A DNA stretch of 64,000 nt from Thermodesulfomicrobium sp. WS (GTDB lineage: Bacteria > Desulfobacterota > Desulfovibrionia > Desulfovibrionales > Desulfomicrobiaceae), in NCBI RefSeq assembly GCF_027925145.1, contig NZ_AP027130.1, positions 1,054,001 through 1,118,000 of the forward strand. Reading direction: 5' to 3'. The notes under the pieces are model-generated. The model did not search any database. It saw only the letters and a list, made by a program, of their open reading frames with translations, and was not told the origin of the DNA. Positions 9,207 to 18,084 of this stretch are shown piece by piece. Within the stretch, counting starts at the first letter, position 1, and every line of letters begins with the position of its first letter. The translations under genes and the position numbers were made by a program.

Positions 9207-12200
9207 GGTATGTGATTCGTGTCCTGATCCTTTTTTGGGCGGCAATCCTGGCAGGGCTGGTGACTGTACTCGTGGAACCGGCGCTGGCGACGGCGGTGGG
9301 GATGCCGGCGCACCGGTGGGCGATGATTGCTTTGGCGGCCGGTGTCGGGGGCGGGGCGAGCGTTGCCATGGTGTGGACGGTTGGGGGGCGCATGGCCTGG
9401 GATCGTCTGATTGCCGTGGCCGTGGTGTGGGCGGCGCTGGCGGCGGCCTATCAGCCGGGGCTTGCGGTATGGACAGCGCCGCGGGCGTGGGGGGATGTGC
9501 TGCGCCTCTCGGAGGTGGCGGTGGTCTTGGCGGCCATGGTCCAGGGGTGGGTGGCGTTGGGGTGCGCCTTGTGGCGCAAGAGCCTGCCGCCGCTGCGGGC
9601 CTCTGTGGCCCTGCTGCTGATCGTGGCGGTGGGCAATATCCTTTTTATGCTCCAAAACCCCGTCATGCTCCAGGGCCTTGCCCGCACCCTGCCGCTTGCT
9701 GCGCGGGCACAGGAGCTGGCGGGCCGAGTGGTGGTGCTGGCTGCTGCCAATGTGGGGCTGGCCGCGGCCTTGAACCTCCTGTGCATGGGGCATGTGTTGG
9801 GCCTGGGGCGGCTGTGGGGGCTTTTGGTGCTTGCTGCGGCTGCTGCCGGGATTTCGCCTCTGTGGGCCGAGCTGGGGGCATCGCCCATGGCCGCGGCCCT
9901 GCCGGCCCCGCTTCCCCCTTTGGCGGCGGTGCTGGGGGTGGCCCTTGCCCAGGGCAGTCTCTGGGCGGAGGTGTTTTTGATGACCGGCCTGGTCATGGAC
10001 GCCATGCACGGCCGCCGGCCCGCCTGGTATTGGGGATATCCTGCGTTTCGTGACGGCCTTGGCCGGGGCGCGGCTTACGGCACGCTCTTTTTGGGTCTGG
10101 TGCTGGTCGCGGACGCCGTGATCCATTGGCCATGGGTGGAGCGCGCCTTTGCCATGGCGCCGTCGCTTTCCTGGATGGCCCTGGGGATAACGGTCATGCC
10201 CCTGGCCGTGACCGTGCTGGAGTCTTTCGACGGCGGGCGGCCGTTCTTCCAGCGGCTGGGGGAGAACTATCGCCGCTGGCCGCTCTTTGTGCACGGCGCG
10301 GTGTTCGGCCTTGCCCTCTCGGCCTTGCAGCCGGTGGAGATCGTGCCGCTTCCCGCGGGGCAGCGGTTTCTGCTGGGCGCGCTCCTTGGGGTGATCGCCG
10401 GAGCGGGGGGGGCATTGGTGTGGGATTTGGGCGAAGTGGCTTGCGGCCTGCGCCGCCATCTGCGCTCGTGGCGGACCTATGGGGTGGCGGCGGGCCTGGG
10501 GATCTTTGTGGGCGGGGCCATGGCCTGGTATGTGGACCCTTCGCAGTCCGCCGTGATCGGCAACAAATTCCGCCAATATGCCACGCTGTTCGCCGAGGGC
10601 GGGGGGAGTTACGTCATCTACCCGCTCTTTAGCAAATGGGGGGCCATGGATTTGGGAGCGCGCGGCGGCGGGGCCCTGCTTTTGTTCCAGGAATCGGTGT
10701 CGGGAGTCATCAATTGGTCCCTGGCGGCGCCTCTGTTCAGTGTGAACTTTTTCCTGCTGACGGCCCTCTTCACCCGCTCCTGGGCACCGCTTCGGCTGCT
10801 CGCCAGCCGCGACGGGCTGGTTTTGATCGCCGAGGGCACGGTGCGCGTGCTGCGCTGGGGGCTGTGGATGGCGCCGGTCATCTATTCGTTTTTGCGCATT
10901 TCGCCCGAACCTACCTGGTACAACCAGGACGGCTTGGTGCGTACGCTTGCCGCCATCATTCAGGATTGGCGCTTGGACCCCTCCGCCTTTCGCTTGTGGA
11001 GCCGGGAGGTCTTTCTGGGTATTTTGGCGTATGACTGGTTTCGCATCCTCATCTGGTTCGATCACATGGGCCTGCGGGTGGCCACGCTGGTGAACCTGTC
11101 CTTTGTGGGGGGCGACCGGTTGGACGAATTTTTGGCCCGTTTCCTTGGGGCGCGGGTGCGGTCGCGCTGCATCCCTGAAGCGGTGCGGCGTTTTGCCACC
11201 TGGGCGCCGCTGCTCATCCCCTTTTATTTGCCCATGGGCGCGGACTGGGCCTACGTGTGGGACGGAGCCGAGGCCGTAAGCCGCACGGGTGCAGGGCAAA
11301 TCGGTGTGCTCTTCCCGGTGATCGGGGCTTTTCTCATCGGCAGCGGCCTGATGGTGGCTGCGGCCTGCAGGAGAGAGTCTCGGGCATGCGCCGTGGGGGC
11401 AGCCGGGCGGTGCCCGGCGCAAGACATCGTGGTGCACAACGGCGTGTATGCCTCCATCTTTGGTCGGGATGGCCGTGGCTATGCCCGGGTGTTCCGCGCC
11501 GCACGGCATGGACACGAGATCGACCTGACCGCTCGGCCACTGTCCCGGGCCCACGACGTGGGCCGCATCGTGTACTTTCGTGCGGGTGAAGCCTTGTGGA
11601 GCCTCGGCTGCCGGCCCACGCGGCACCCCGAGGCGGTGCACACCGTGGTGCGCTTGGACGACCTCTCCGTGCGGCAGACCTGCTCGTGCCAGGGCATCGA
11701 GGCGCGCATGGACGCCGTGGTGGCGGAGGACGCGCCGGGTGAGGCGTGGATCGTCCACCTCACCAATGTCTCGGACGCACCGGTGCAGCTGGAGATCACC
11801 TCCTACCGGGAACTCACCCTGAACGACCCCTCGGCCCAGGCCCGGCATCCCTTTTACAATCGCCAGCACATCACCACCTGGTGCGTGGTGGAGGAGAGCC
11901 CGGCCCCGCGTTCGGCCGCCATCTTTGCCAATAACCGCCAACTCAAGGCTGGCGAGCCGCCGCGGCCAACGCGCGAGACCTACGTGCACTTGGTGGCCGG
12001 CTTGGAGGACGAGTCCCGGCTGGTGGGCTATGAAGACAGCCGGCTGCGCTTTTTAGGCCATGGCACGCTGCGTCGGCCGCAGGGGCTTTGGGGCGTACCG
12101 CAGCCCATCTCCGACCAGAGCCTCCACGTCACCTTCGATCCCATCGCGGCCTTTCGTCTGGCCGTGGATCTGGCGCCGGGAGATACCACGGCCTTTGTGC

Positions 12201-14677
12201 TCGTGGACGCGTACGGACCGAGCCCCGAGGCTGCCATGAACCTGGCCGCCCGCCTGGCAGGCATCGACCCCTTGCCTGCGCGGCCCAAGGGGCAGCCGAC
12301 CTCCCTGCCCATGGTCGAGCCGGACCTTGCCGCGGCACTCACCCAACAGCAGGGGCCGTGGTTTGCCTTTCGGGACCAAGTCCCCAGCGTGCAGGTACCG
12401 GGGATCACCCCGCGGCGGTTTGCCCACCTCATGGTCAATCCCCTCGGCTATGGCGTGGTGGTGACCAATGACGGCGCCATCGCCTCGTTTTGGGGCAACT
12501 CCCAGCAGAACGCCCTGACGCCCTATAGCGCCGATGCCACGACGGTACAGGAACCCGGGCAGATGCTCTACGTGCGCGACCTGGAGAGCGGCCGGGTGAC
12601 CTCGCCCTTGCTCGTCCCCTTCCGGGAGCCTGAGGCCGAATGCCGCGTGGAGTACGGCCTGGGCTGGTGCCGCTTCCACAAGGAGATGGACGGCCTTGCC
12701 ATGGAGTGGACCATCGCCGTGCTCCCGGACCGGCCCATGGAACTGCGGCTGTTGCGCCTGCACAACCATGGCTCGGGGGAGCGCCGTCTGGCCCTGACCA
12801 TGTATGCGCAGATGATTTTGGCCGAGATCCCCGAAGATAGCCGCGGCCAGGTGGAGGCTTGGGCGGATGCGCCGCGCTCCATGCTCCTCTTTACCCGGCC
12901 GGAAAACCGGTACCGCAAAGGCGTGGCCTACGTGGCCTGGAGCGTGGAGACCACGGCCTCGGAGACGGTCATGAGCCGGTTTTTGGGGGAAGGCCGGGAC
13001 CTGAGTATGCCGTATTTCGTGGAGATGGGACATTCCGATACCACGCAGGAGGATGACGGCCTGCGCGTGGCCGCCATGAGCGGGGAAGTGCGGGTGCCTG
13101 CCGGTGGCACGGCTGTCGTGTGGATGGCGGTGGGCCAGGAGCCCAGCGCCGAGGACTGCCAGCGGCGAGTGGCAGCGATCCAGGCCGTGGAGGACGTGGA
13201 GCGGGAGATGGCGGCGGTCGAGACCTGGTGGCAGCGGCGTTTGGCCGGCGGAGTCCAGGTGGAGACCTCGGCCCCGGCCGTGGACCGGTTGGTGAACGTG
13301 TGGCTGCCGTACCAGATCCTGACCGCCCGGCTGTGGGGGCGCCTGGGGCCGCAGCAGCGCAGTGGGGCGTATGGATTCCGGGATCAGCTTCAGGACGTGC
13401 TCCCCTTGTGCGTGGGCATGCCCGCCTTGGCCCGGCGCCAGATCTTGCTCCATGCCAGTCAGCAATTCCTCGCGGGCGATGTGCTCCAATGGTGGCATCC
13501 TGCCCCGGACGGGGCCACCGGCTTCGGCATGCGCAACCGCGCCTCGGACCCGCATCTGTGGCTGCCGTATCTGGTGGCCCATTATGTGGAGACCACGGGG
13601 GATGACTCCATTTGGGACGAGCGCGTGCCCTTTATGGAGGGGCGACCCATTCCCCCGGGTGCCGAGGGCATTGCCTTTGCGCCGACGCCCTCCCGGGATC
13701 GGGCCACGGTGCTGGAGCATTGCCTGCGCGCCGTGGAGCGCACCTGGCGCCGTCGCGGGCGCCATGGGCTACCGCTCATGCTCGCCCATGATTGGAACGA
13801 CGGTCTGTCGGCCGTGGGCGTGCGCGGCAAAGGCGAGAGCGTGTGGTTGGGGTTTTTCCTCCATCTCACCTTGCGTCAGGTGGCGGAGGCAGCCGCCAGC
13901 CGCGGCAAAAAGCGTCTGTCCCGCCAGCTGTTGCGGCGTGCGCAGACGCTGGGGAGCGCTCTGCAGACCGCCTGGCGCGATGATCACTTCGTGCGCGCCT
14001 TTACCGATGCGGGAGAGGAGCTCGACTATCTCGATGCCCTGACCGCGGCCTGGCCCATGCTTTCGGGGGCCGTGCACCTGCCGCAGGCAGAGGCGGCCCT
14101 GGTGCGCGGTGCGGCCTCCCTGGAAAAGCCCAACCTGGTGCAGCTTCTCGATCCGCCCTTTACCGAGCGCTCCACCCCTTACCCCGGGCGCATCGCCGAC
14201 TATCCGCCGGGGGTGCGGGAAAACGGCGGCCAGTATTCCCACGGCTCGTCCTGGTTGGTGGACGCCCTGGTGGCCCTGGCCCGCCAGGTGTTGGCCCAGG
14301 GGGATGTGGAGCGCGCGGCGCAGCTCCGCCGCCAGGCCCTGCGTCTGTGGCTCAAGATCTCGCCGCTGACCCATACGCTTCCGGAAACCATGCCCGTGTA
14401 CGGGCTTGCCCCCCACCAGCAGGCGGCGGACATCTCCTTTGGCCCGGGCTACGAGGGCCGGGGGGGATGGAGTTGGTACACCGGCGCTGCCGCCCGCATG
14501 CTCTGGGCCATGTACGGGATTTTGGGTCTGCGCTTTGAACGGGGCAAACCCACGGTGGACGCCCGTTTGGCGCGCCTGGGTGCGGAGTTTGCCGTGCACC
14601 GGATCGTGGTGGACGGCGCGTGTGTGTATCAAGCCCCGGACGCCACGTGTGGTGCGGACCTGGGAGGGCAGCAGTGA
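9203..14677 (+). CDS. Large polytopic membrane protein with C-terminal GH94/glycosyltransferase-36-like domain
   Basis: This is a protein of about 1,824 residues. The ATG at 9203 has a strong AGAAGGAGGTG site; the open frame extends further upstream but lies over the radical SAM gene. Residues 1 to about 735 hold roughly 14-16 hydrophobic segments. From about residue 740 a soluble region resembles the C-terminal half of cyclic beta-1,2-glucan synthases and GH94 phosphorylases: NPLGYGVVVTNDGAIASFW, GAYGFRDQLQDVLP, DWNDG at residues 1530-1534 (the position of the family's general acid) and NGGQYSHGSSWLV. The GT84 transferase domain present in full NdvB/Cgs proteins is not recognisable. It probably remodels or degrades a beta-glucan at the membrane. 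Direction of reaction, substrate and topology are inference. Confidence 0.8.
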   Translation: MRYVIRVLILFWAAILAGLVTVLVEPALATAVGMPAHRWAMIALAAGVGGGASVAMVWTVGGRMAWDRLIAVAVVWAALAAAYQPGLAVWTAPRAWGDVLRLSEVAVVLAAMVQGWVALGCALWRKSLPPLRASVALLLIVAVGNILFMLQNPVMLQGLARTLPLAARAQELAGRVVVLAAANVGLAAALNLLCMGHVLGLGRLWGLLVLAAAAAGISPLWAELGASPMAAALPAPLPPLAAVLGVALAQGSLWAEVFLMTGLVMDAMHGRRPAWYWGYPAFRDGLGRGAAYGTLFLGLVLVADAVIHWPWVERAFAMAPSLSWMALGITVMPLAVTVLESFDGGRPFFQRLGENYRRWPLFVHGAVFGLALSALQPVEIVPLPAGQRFLLGALLGVIAGAGGALVWDLGEVACGLRRHLRSWRTYGVAAGLGIFVGGAMAWYVDPSQSAVIGNKFRQYATLFAEGGGSYVIYPLFSKWGAMDLGARGGGALLLFQESVSGVINWSLAAPLFSVNFFLLTALFTRSWAPLRLLASRDGLVLIAEGTVRVLRWGLWMAPVIYSFLRISPEPTWYNQDGLVRTLAAIIQDWRLDPSAFRLWSREVFLGILAYDWFRILIWFDHMGLRVATLVNLSFVGGDRLDEFLARFLGARVRSRCIPEAVRRFATWAPLLIPFYLPMGADWAYVWDGAEAVSRTGAGQIGVLFPVIGAFLIGSGLMVAAACRRESRACAVGAAGRCPAQDIVVHNGVYASIFGRDGRGYARVFRAARHGHEIDLTARPLSRAHDVGRIVYFRAGEALWSLGCRPTRHPEAVHTVVRLDDLSVRQTCSCQGIEARMDAVVAEDAPGEAWIVHLTNVSDAPVQLEITSYRELTLNDPSAQARHPFYNRQHITTWCVVEESPAPRSAAIFANNRQLKAGEPPRPTRETYVHLVAGLEDESRLVGYEDSRLRFLGHGTLRRPQGLWGVPQPISDQSLHVTFDPIAAFRLAVDLAPGDTTAFVLVDAYGPSPEAAMNLAARLAGIDPLPARPKGQPTSLPMVEPDLAAALTQQQGPWFAFRDQVPSVQVPGITPRRFAHLMVNPLGYGVVVTNDGAIASFWGNSQQNALTPYSADATTVQEPGQMLYVRDLESGRVTSPLLVPFREPEAECRVEYGLGWCRFHKEMDGLAMEWTIAVLPDRPMELRLLRLHNHGSGERRLALTMYAQMILAEIPEDSRGQVEAWADAPRSMLLFTRPENRYRKGVAYVAWSVETTASETVMSRFLGEGRDLSMPYFVEMGHSDTTQEDDGLRVAAMSGEVRVPAGGTAVVWMAVGQEPSAEDCQRRVAAIQAVEDVEREMAAVETWWQRRLAGGVQVETSAPAVDRLVNVWLPYQILTARLWGRLGPQQRSGAYGFRDQLQDVLPLCVGMPALARRQILLHASQQFLAGDVLQWWHPAPDGATGFGMRNRASDPHLWLPYLVAHYVETTGDDSIWDERVPFMEGRPIPPGAEGIAFAPTPSRDRATVLEHCLRAVERTWRRRGRHGLPLMLAHDWNDGLSAVGVRGKGESVWLGFFLHLTLRQVAEAAASRGKKRLSRQLLRRAQTLGSALQTAWRDDHFVRAFTDAGEELDYLDALTAAWPMLSGAVHLPQAEAALVRGAASLEKPNLVQLLDPPFTERSTPYPGRIADYPPGVRENGGQYSHGSSWLVDALVALARQVLAQGDVERAAQLRRQALRLWLKISPLTHTLPETMPVYGLAPHQQAADISFGPGYEGRGGWSWYTGAAARMLWAMYGILGLRFERGKPTVDARLARLGAEFAVHRIVVDGACVYQAPDATCGADLGGQQ

Positions 14678-15651
14678 GGCGGGTGTGGGTGTTCGTCCCG
14701 CCCCGGCCGGTGGTGAGCGGCGGTATGCGGGTGCTGGTGCAGGTGGCCCGGCAGCTGCGGGCGTGGGGGGGCCTGGCTGGGGTGCTTTGCTGGGAAGAGC
14801 CGCTTGCCGAGGCTTCGGACCTGCCCTGGCAGGCGGCGCGCAGCGCCCCCCTTGCCGCAGGCGACGCCCTGCTGGTGCCGGAGGGCTGGCCGGGCGCCCT
14901 CACCTTGGGGGTCCGCGCAGGCTGCCGGTTGGTGGTCTACTGTCAGAACTGGGCCTATCTCTTCCATGGGCTCGCCGAAGGCGTGCGCTGGCAGGACCTG
15001 CCGGTGGAGTTTCTTGCAGTCTCTCAGCCGGTGGCCTGGTATATCGAGCAAGTGACCGGGAAAGCGCCTGCGGTGGTGCGGCCTGCCATTGATCGCTCTC
15101 TGTTCCATCCCCCTCCCGTTTCTCAGTCCCCGCGCCCGCTGCGCGTGGCCTTCATGCCGCGTAAAAACAAGGCCATGGCCGAAGGCGTGCGCCGCATCGT
15201 TGCCGAGCGCAATCCGCATCTGCCGTGGCAATGGGTCCCCATCCATGGCTTGGACCCGGCAGGTGTGGCCGAGCTATTGCGTTCTTGCGCCATTTTTCTT
15301 GCCACCGGGTTTCCTGAGGGCTGTCCGCTGCCGCCCCTGGAGGCCATGGCCTGCGGCTGCCTGGTAGTAGGGACCACGGGCTTTGGCGGTTGGGACTATG
15401 CCCGGCCGGTGGACTCCAAGGCCCCGCTTCCTTCGGGGATCCCTTTGCGCCCAGTGCCGTGGGGAGGCAATGGCTGGTGGGTGGCGGACGGCGACATGCT
15501 GGGTGCGGCCCTGGCCCTGGAGCGGGCGGCGGCGTGCCTGGAAATTGCGGATGCGTGCCAGCAGGTGCGCGCAGCAGCCTTTCGGACCGTGGCGGCGTAC
15601 GATGCGGAGCACCAGGCTGCGGAGGTGGCGGCGTGGGTACAGGGCCTCTAG
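14674..15651 (+). CDS. Glycosyltransferase, GT4-like
   Basis: This 325-residue protein starts at a GTG overlapping the stop of the preceding GH94-like gene. It looks like a short GT-B transferase: VFVPPRPVVSGGMRVLVQVA at the N-terminus, then an acceptor-side half. A donor half carries GFPEGCPLPPLEAMACGC, the E-x7-E type nucleotide-sugar-binding motif of GT4 enzymes. The protein is shorter than most GT4 members. Position suggests it acts in the same glycan pathway as the downstream transferases. Donor and acceptor are unknown. Confidence 0.75.
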   Translation: MRRVWVFVPPRPVVSGGMRVLVQVARQLRAWGGLAGVLCWEEPLAEASDLPWQAARSAPLAAGDALLVPEGWPGALTLGVRAGCRLVVYCQNWAYLFHGLAEGVRWQDLPVEFLAVSQPVAWYIEQVTGKAPAVVRPAIDRSLFHPPPVSQSPRPLRVAFMPRKNKAMAEGVRRIVAERNPHLPWQWVPIHGLDPAGVAELLRSCAIFLATGFPEGCPLPPLEAMACGCLVVGTTGFGGWDYARPVDSKAPLPSGIPLRPVPWGGNGWWVADGDMLGAALALERAAACLEIADACQQVRAAAFRTVAAYDAEHQAAEVAAWVQGL

Positions 15652-16394
15652 CCTGGCCTTTGGATTTTCGCTCCCACTTGGCCGTGGTGGTGCTCCACTA
15701 TGGGGACCCCCGGCGCACCGCGCGTCTGGTGGCGCAGATGGAAGAGGGGCTTGCCCCGGGGGTGGTGCGGGTGCTCGACAACGCCGCCCCGATGCCCTTT
15801 GCCGGCGCCTGGGTGCGGCTTTCCCGGAACCTCTTTTGGGGCGGGGCCTTGGCCTGGAGTGTTGCGCGTGCGCGCCAGGAAGGTTTTTCCCACCTCTGGT
15901 TTCTCAACGACGACCTCACCTGGATGACTCCACGGCCCATTGCCCGGGCCTGGGCGCGGCTTGGGGAGATTTCCGCCGCCATCGGGCCAGTGGCAGTGTA
16001 TAGTCCTGGGTTTACCGCCCATCCCTATCACCCGCAGATGGTGGCCCGGCGGGGGGGCGGTTTTCGTACCGTGCGCTTTTGCGACGGAGTGGCACCTCTC
16101 CTGCATTTGGATTTTTTGGCGAGCTGCGGGCTGCATTGGGAGGACAACCTCCCCGGCTACGGCGTGGATGTGGTGCTTTCCGCCCGGGCCGTGGATCTGG
16201 GCTGGCAGGTGGTGGTGGACCACCAACTGGTGGCGCGCCACGTGTTCCATGCCTCGGCCCGCCGTGATCCTGGGTTTTTGGAGCACGCCGCCCGCCTGGA
16301 GGCCGCCTTCCTTACCCGGCATCTGGGCCCGGATTTTCGGGAGCGCATCCAATGCTGGAGTAAAGAGGTGCACGAACATTCCTGCACGCGGTGA
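15633..16394 (+). CDS. GT2-like glycosyltransferase
   Basis: The proposed GTG at 15633 is preceded by GGAGGTGG (15621-15628) and lies within the last codons of the upstream gene, giving 253 residues. LAVVVLHYGDPRRTARLV resembles the GT2 N-terminus. LDNAAPMPF and HLWFLNDDLTW fit the nucleotide-binding strand and the DxD-like metal site of a GT-A fold. A later GVDVVLSARAVDLGWQVVV segment resembles the end of the rhamnosyltransferase-like GT2 group. Much longer in-frame extension upstream is shadow coding over the previous gene. Specific activity is not assignable. Confidence 0.7.
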   Translation: MGTGPLAWPLDFRSHLAVVVLHYGDPRRTARLVAQMEEGLAPGVVRVLDNAAPMPFAGAWVRLSRNLFWGGALAWSVARARQEGFSHLWFLNDDLTWMTPRPIARAWARLGEISAAIGPVAVYSPGFTAHPYHPQMVARRGGGFRTVRFCDGVAPLLHLDFLASCGLHWEDNLPGYGVDVVLSARAVDLGWQVVVDHQLVARHVFHASARRDPGFLEHAARLEAAFLTRHLGPDFRERIQCWSKEVHEHSCTR

Positions 16395-16461
16395 CGCACG
16401 TTGGGAGCCGTTCGTCCGCGGCCTTGCCGTGGACCTCTGCATACTTCAAGGAGGAACGTGC

Positions 16462-18084
16462 ATGGTGGACATCCGTCGGCTCTGGCCGAAGCTCCCCGTC
16501 GGGGCGCGGCGGGGGCTGCTTCAGGGAAGCGTGGGTCCGCTCCATCTCATGGGCTTGGCCACGGAGGTGCTGGAGGCCGGGGCGGCGCAGCCGGAGCTGC
16601 TGCCTTTGGGGGTGGACTTGCTGGTGGCGGCCTGGTGCAGCGGAAGTATGCTCGACGGCGCCGTGGCCGCCCAGGTGGCGGCCGTGGTCGAGCGCTCGCC
16701 GGGGGTCCCAGAGCCGGTGCGCCGCCTTGCCCGCATCGCGGCGGCTTCGTGGCGGCCGCCGGAAAAGACGCCTCTGGCACGCCTCGTGGCGCGTCGGGAT
16801 CTTGCCCGCTTGGAGGCCCTGATCGCCCGGGAACTTGCCCGGGACCCGGGAAATCTCTTTTGGGTGCGGCAAGCAGTGTCCATCGGCCTGTTTGATGACC
16901 GGGACTGCCTGGTGGAGCAGGCGGTGTCCGCGCTCACGCAGGCCCTCCCTCCCCTTGCTTCGGCAGTGGTCATGGAGCTTGCCGCGGTGCGAGGAGATTG
17001 GGAAGGCGTGGCCGCCCTTGCCCCCCAGGTGCCTGGGCCCGTGGCCGCTTTTGCAGAGGCCGTGGCCGTAACGCACCTGGGCGGTGTGGAGGCCGCCCGT
17101 CCGGCATGGCGGCGCCTGCTGCGGCAATGGCCCTGGCTGCTGCAGGCCGTGCTCGTGCTCTTCGATCTTGTGGAAGGCGTCTTGACTGCCCGCTGCGCCC
17201 CGGAGACGCCTGGTGTGGTGGCCACCTATACCTTGGATAAGCCCGAGGACCTGGATCGCACCTTGGCGAGCCTTGCGGCCTCGCGTCTGCATGGGGCGCA
17301 GCTCTGGGTGCTCGACAACGGCTGCGCCGCGCCGGCCAAGGCGGTCATGGCGCGGTGGCAGGAGCAGCTTGGGTCGGCCATGCGCACCATCACCTTGCCG
17401 GTGAATATCGGCGCACCTGCGGCCCGCAATTGGATCCGCGCCGAGTTTCTGCAAAGCGGTCTTCCCTGGCTGGTGTACGTGGACGACGATGTGCAGGTCC
17501 CTGCAGACTGGCTGGAAGGGCTTTGGGCGGCGCGCACGCGCGTCCCGCAGGCCGGGGTCTGGGGGTGCCAGGTGGTGGACGCCACCCGGCCCTGGGTGCT
17601 GCAGAGTGTGGATCTGCACCTGACCCCGGCATCGGACGAAGGCCAGCGCTTCAAGGTGTCGGATTTGCACCATCAGGTCTTGAACTGGGGGGCCTTTGCG
17701 TATCTGCGTCCGTGCGCCTCGGTCACGGGCTGCTGCCACCTTTTGGATGCCCGGGCCGTGGCTGCGGAAGGGGAGTTCGACATCCGCTTTTCGCCTTCCC
17801 AGTACGATGACTTGGAACGCGACGTGCGCATGCTCACCGCCGGTCGCATGGCGGTGTATCAGGGGCATGTGGCCATCCGCCATTTCAAGCGCACGGGGCT
17901 GGCTGCGGCCACGAGCACCACGCAATGGGCCAATGCCGCGGCCAACTTGGAGAAACTGCAGAAAAAATACAGCCAAGAGACCTGGAAGGAGCTCATGGAG
18001 CGTGAGACCCAGGTCCTGGAAGACGATCTCTGGCCCAAGCTTGCCCGGGTGCGGGCTTGGCTTGCCGAGGAGGAGGAGGGATAA
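16462..18084 (+). CDS. Glycosyltransferase, GT2-type with helical N-terminal region (NIGAPAARNW group)
   Basis: This 540-residue protein starts at ATG 16462 with AAGGAGGAACG just upstream. The first 240 or so residues are leucine- and alanine-rich repeats that look TPR-like. The C-terminal GT-A domain has LPVNIGAPAARNW, the VYVDDDVQVP metal-binding stretch, TGCCHLLDARA and FDIRFSPSQYDDLERD. The same four blocks recur in the proteins at 20684-22324 and 22321-23895, so the three form a local paralogous group. The stop overlaps the following ATG (TAATG). The sugar transferred is unknown. Confidence 0.8.
   Translation: MVDIRRLWPKLPVGARRGLLQGSVGPLHLMGLATEVLEAGAAQPELLPLGVDLLVAAWCSGSMLDGAVAAQVAAVVERSPGVPEPVRRLARIAAASWRPPEKTPLARLVARRDLARLEALIARELARDPGNLFWVRQAVSIGLFDDRDCLVEQAVSALTQALPPLASAVVMELAAVRGDWEGVAALAPQVPGPVAAFAEAVAVTHLGGVEAARPAWRRLLRQWPWLLQAVLVLFDLVEGVLTARCAPETPGVVATYTLDKPEDLDRTLASLAASRLHGAQLWVLDNGCAAPAKAVMARWQEQLGSAMRTITLPVNIGAPAARNWIRAEFLQSGLPWLVYVDDDVQVPADWLEGLWAARTRVPQAGVWGCQVVDATRPWVLQSVDLHLTPASDEGQRFKVSDLHHQVLNWGAFAYLRPCASVTGCCHLLDARAVAAEGEFDIRFSPSQYDDLERDVRMLTAGRMAVYQGHVAIRHFKRTGLAAATSTTQWANAAANLEKLQKKYSQETWKELMERETQVLEDDLWPKLARVRAWLAEEEEG

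Noticed and set aside
8594-11989. A 1,131-codon open frame on the minus strand opposite the radical SAM and GH94-like genes
   Set aside because: Composition is rich in His, Pro, Gly and Arg with no family motif. The plus strand carries clear radical SAM and membrane-protein coding. It is a high-GC antisense shadow.
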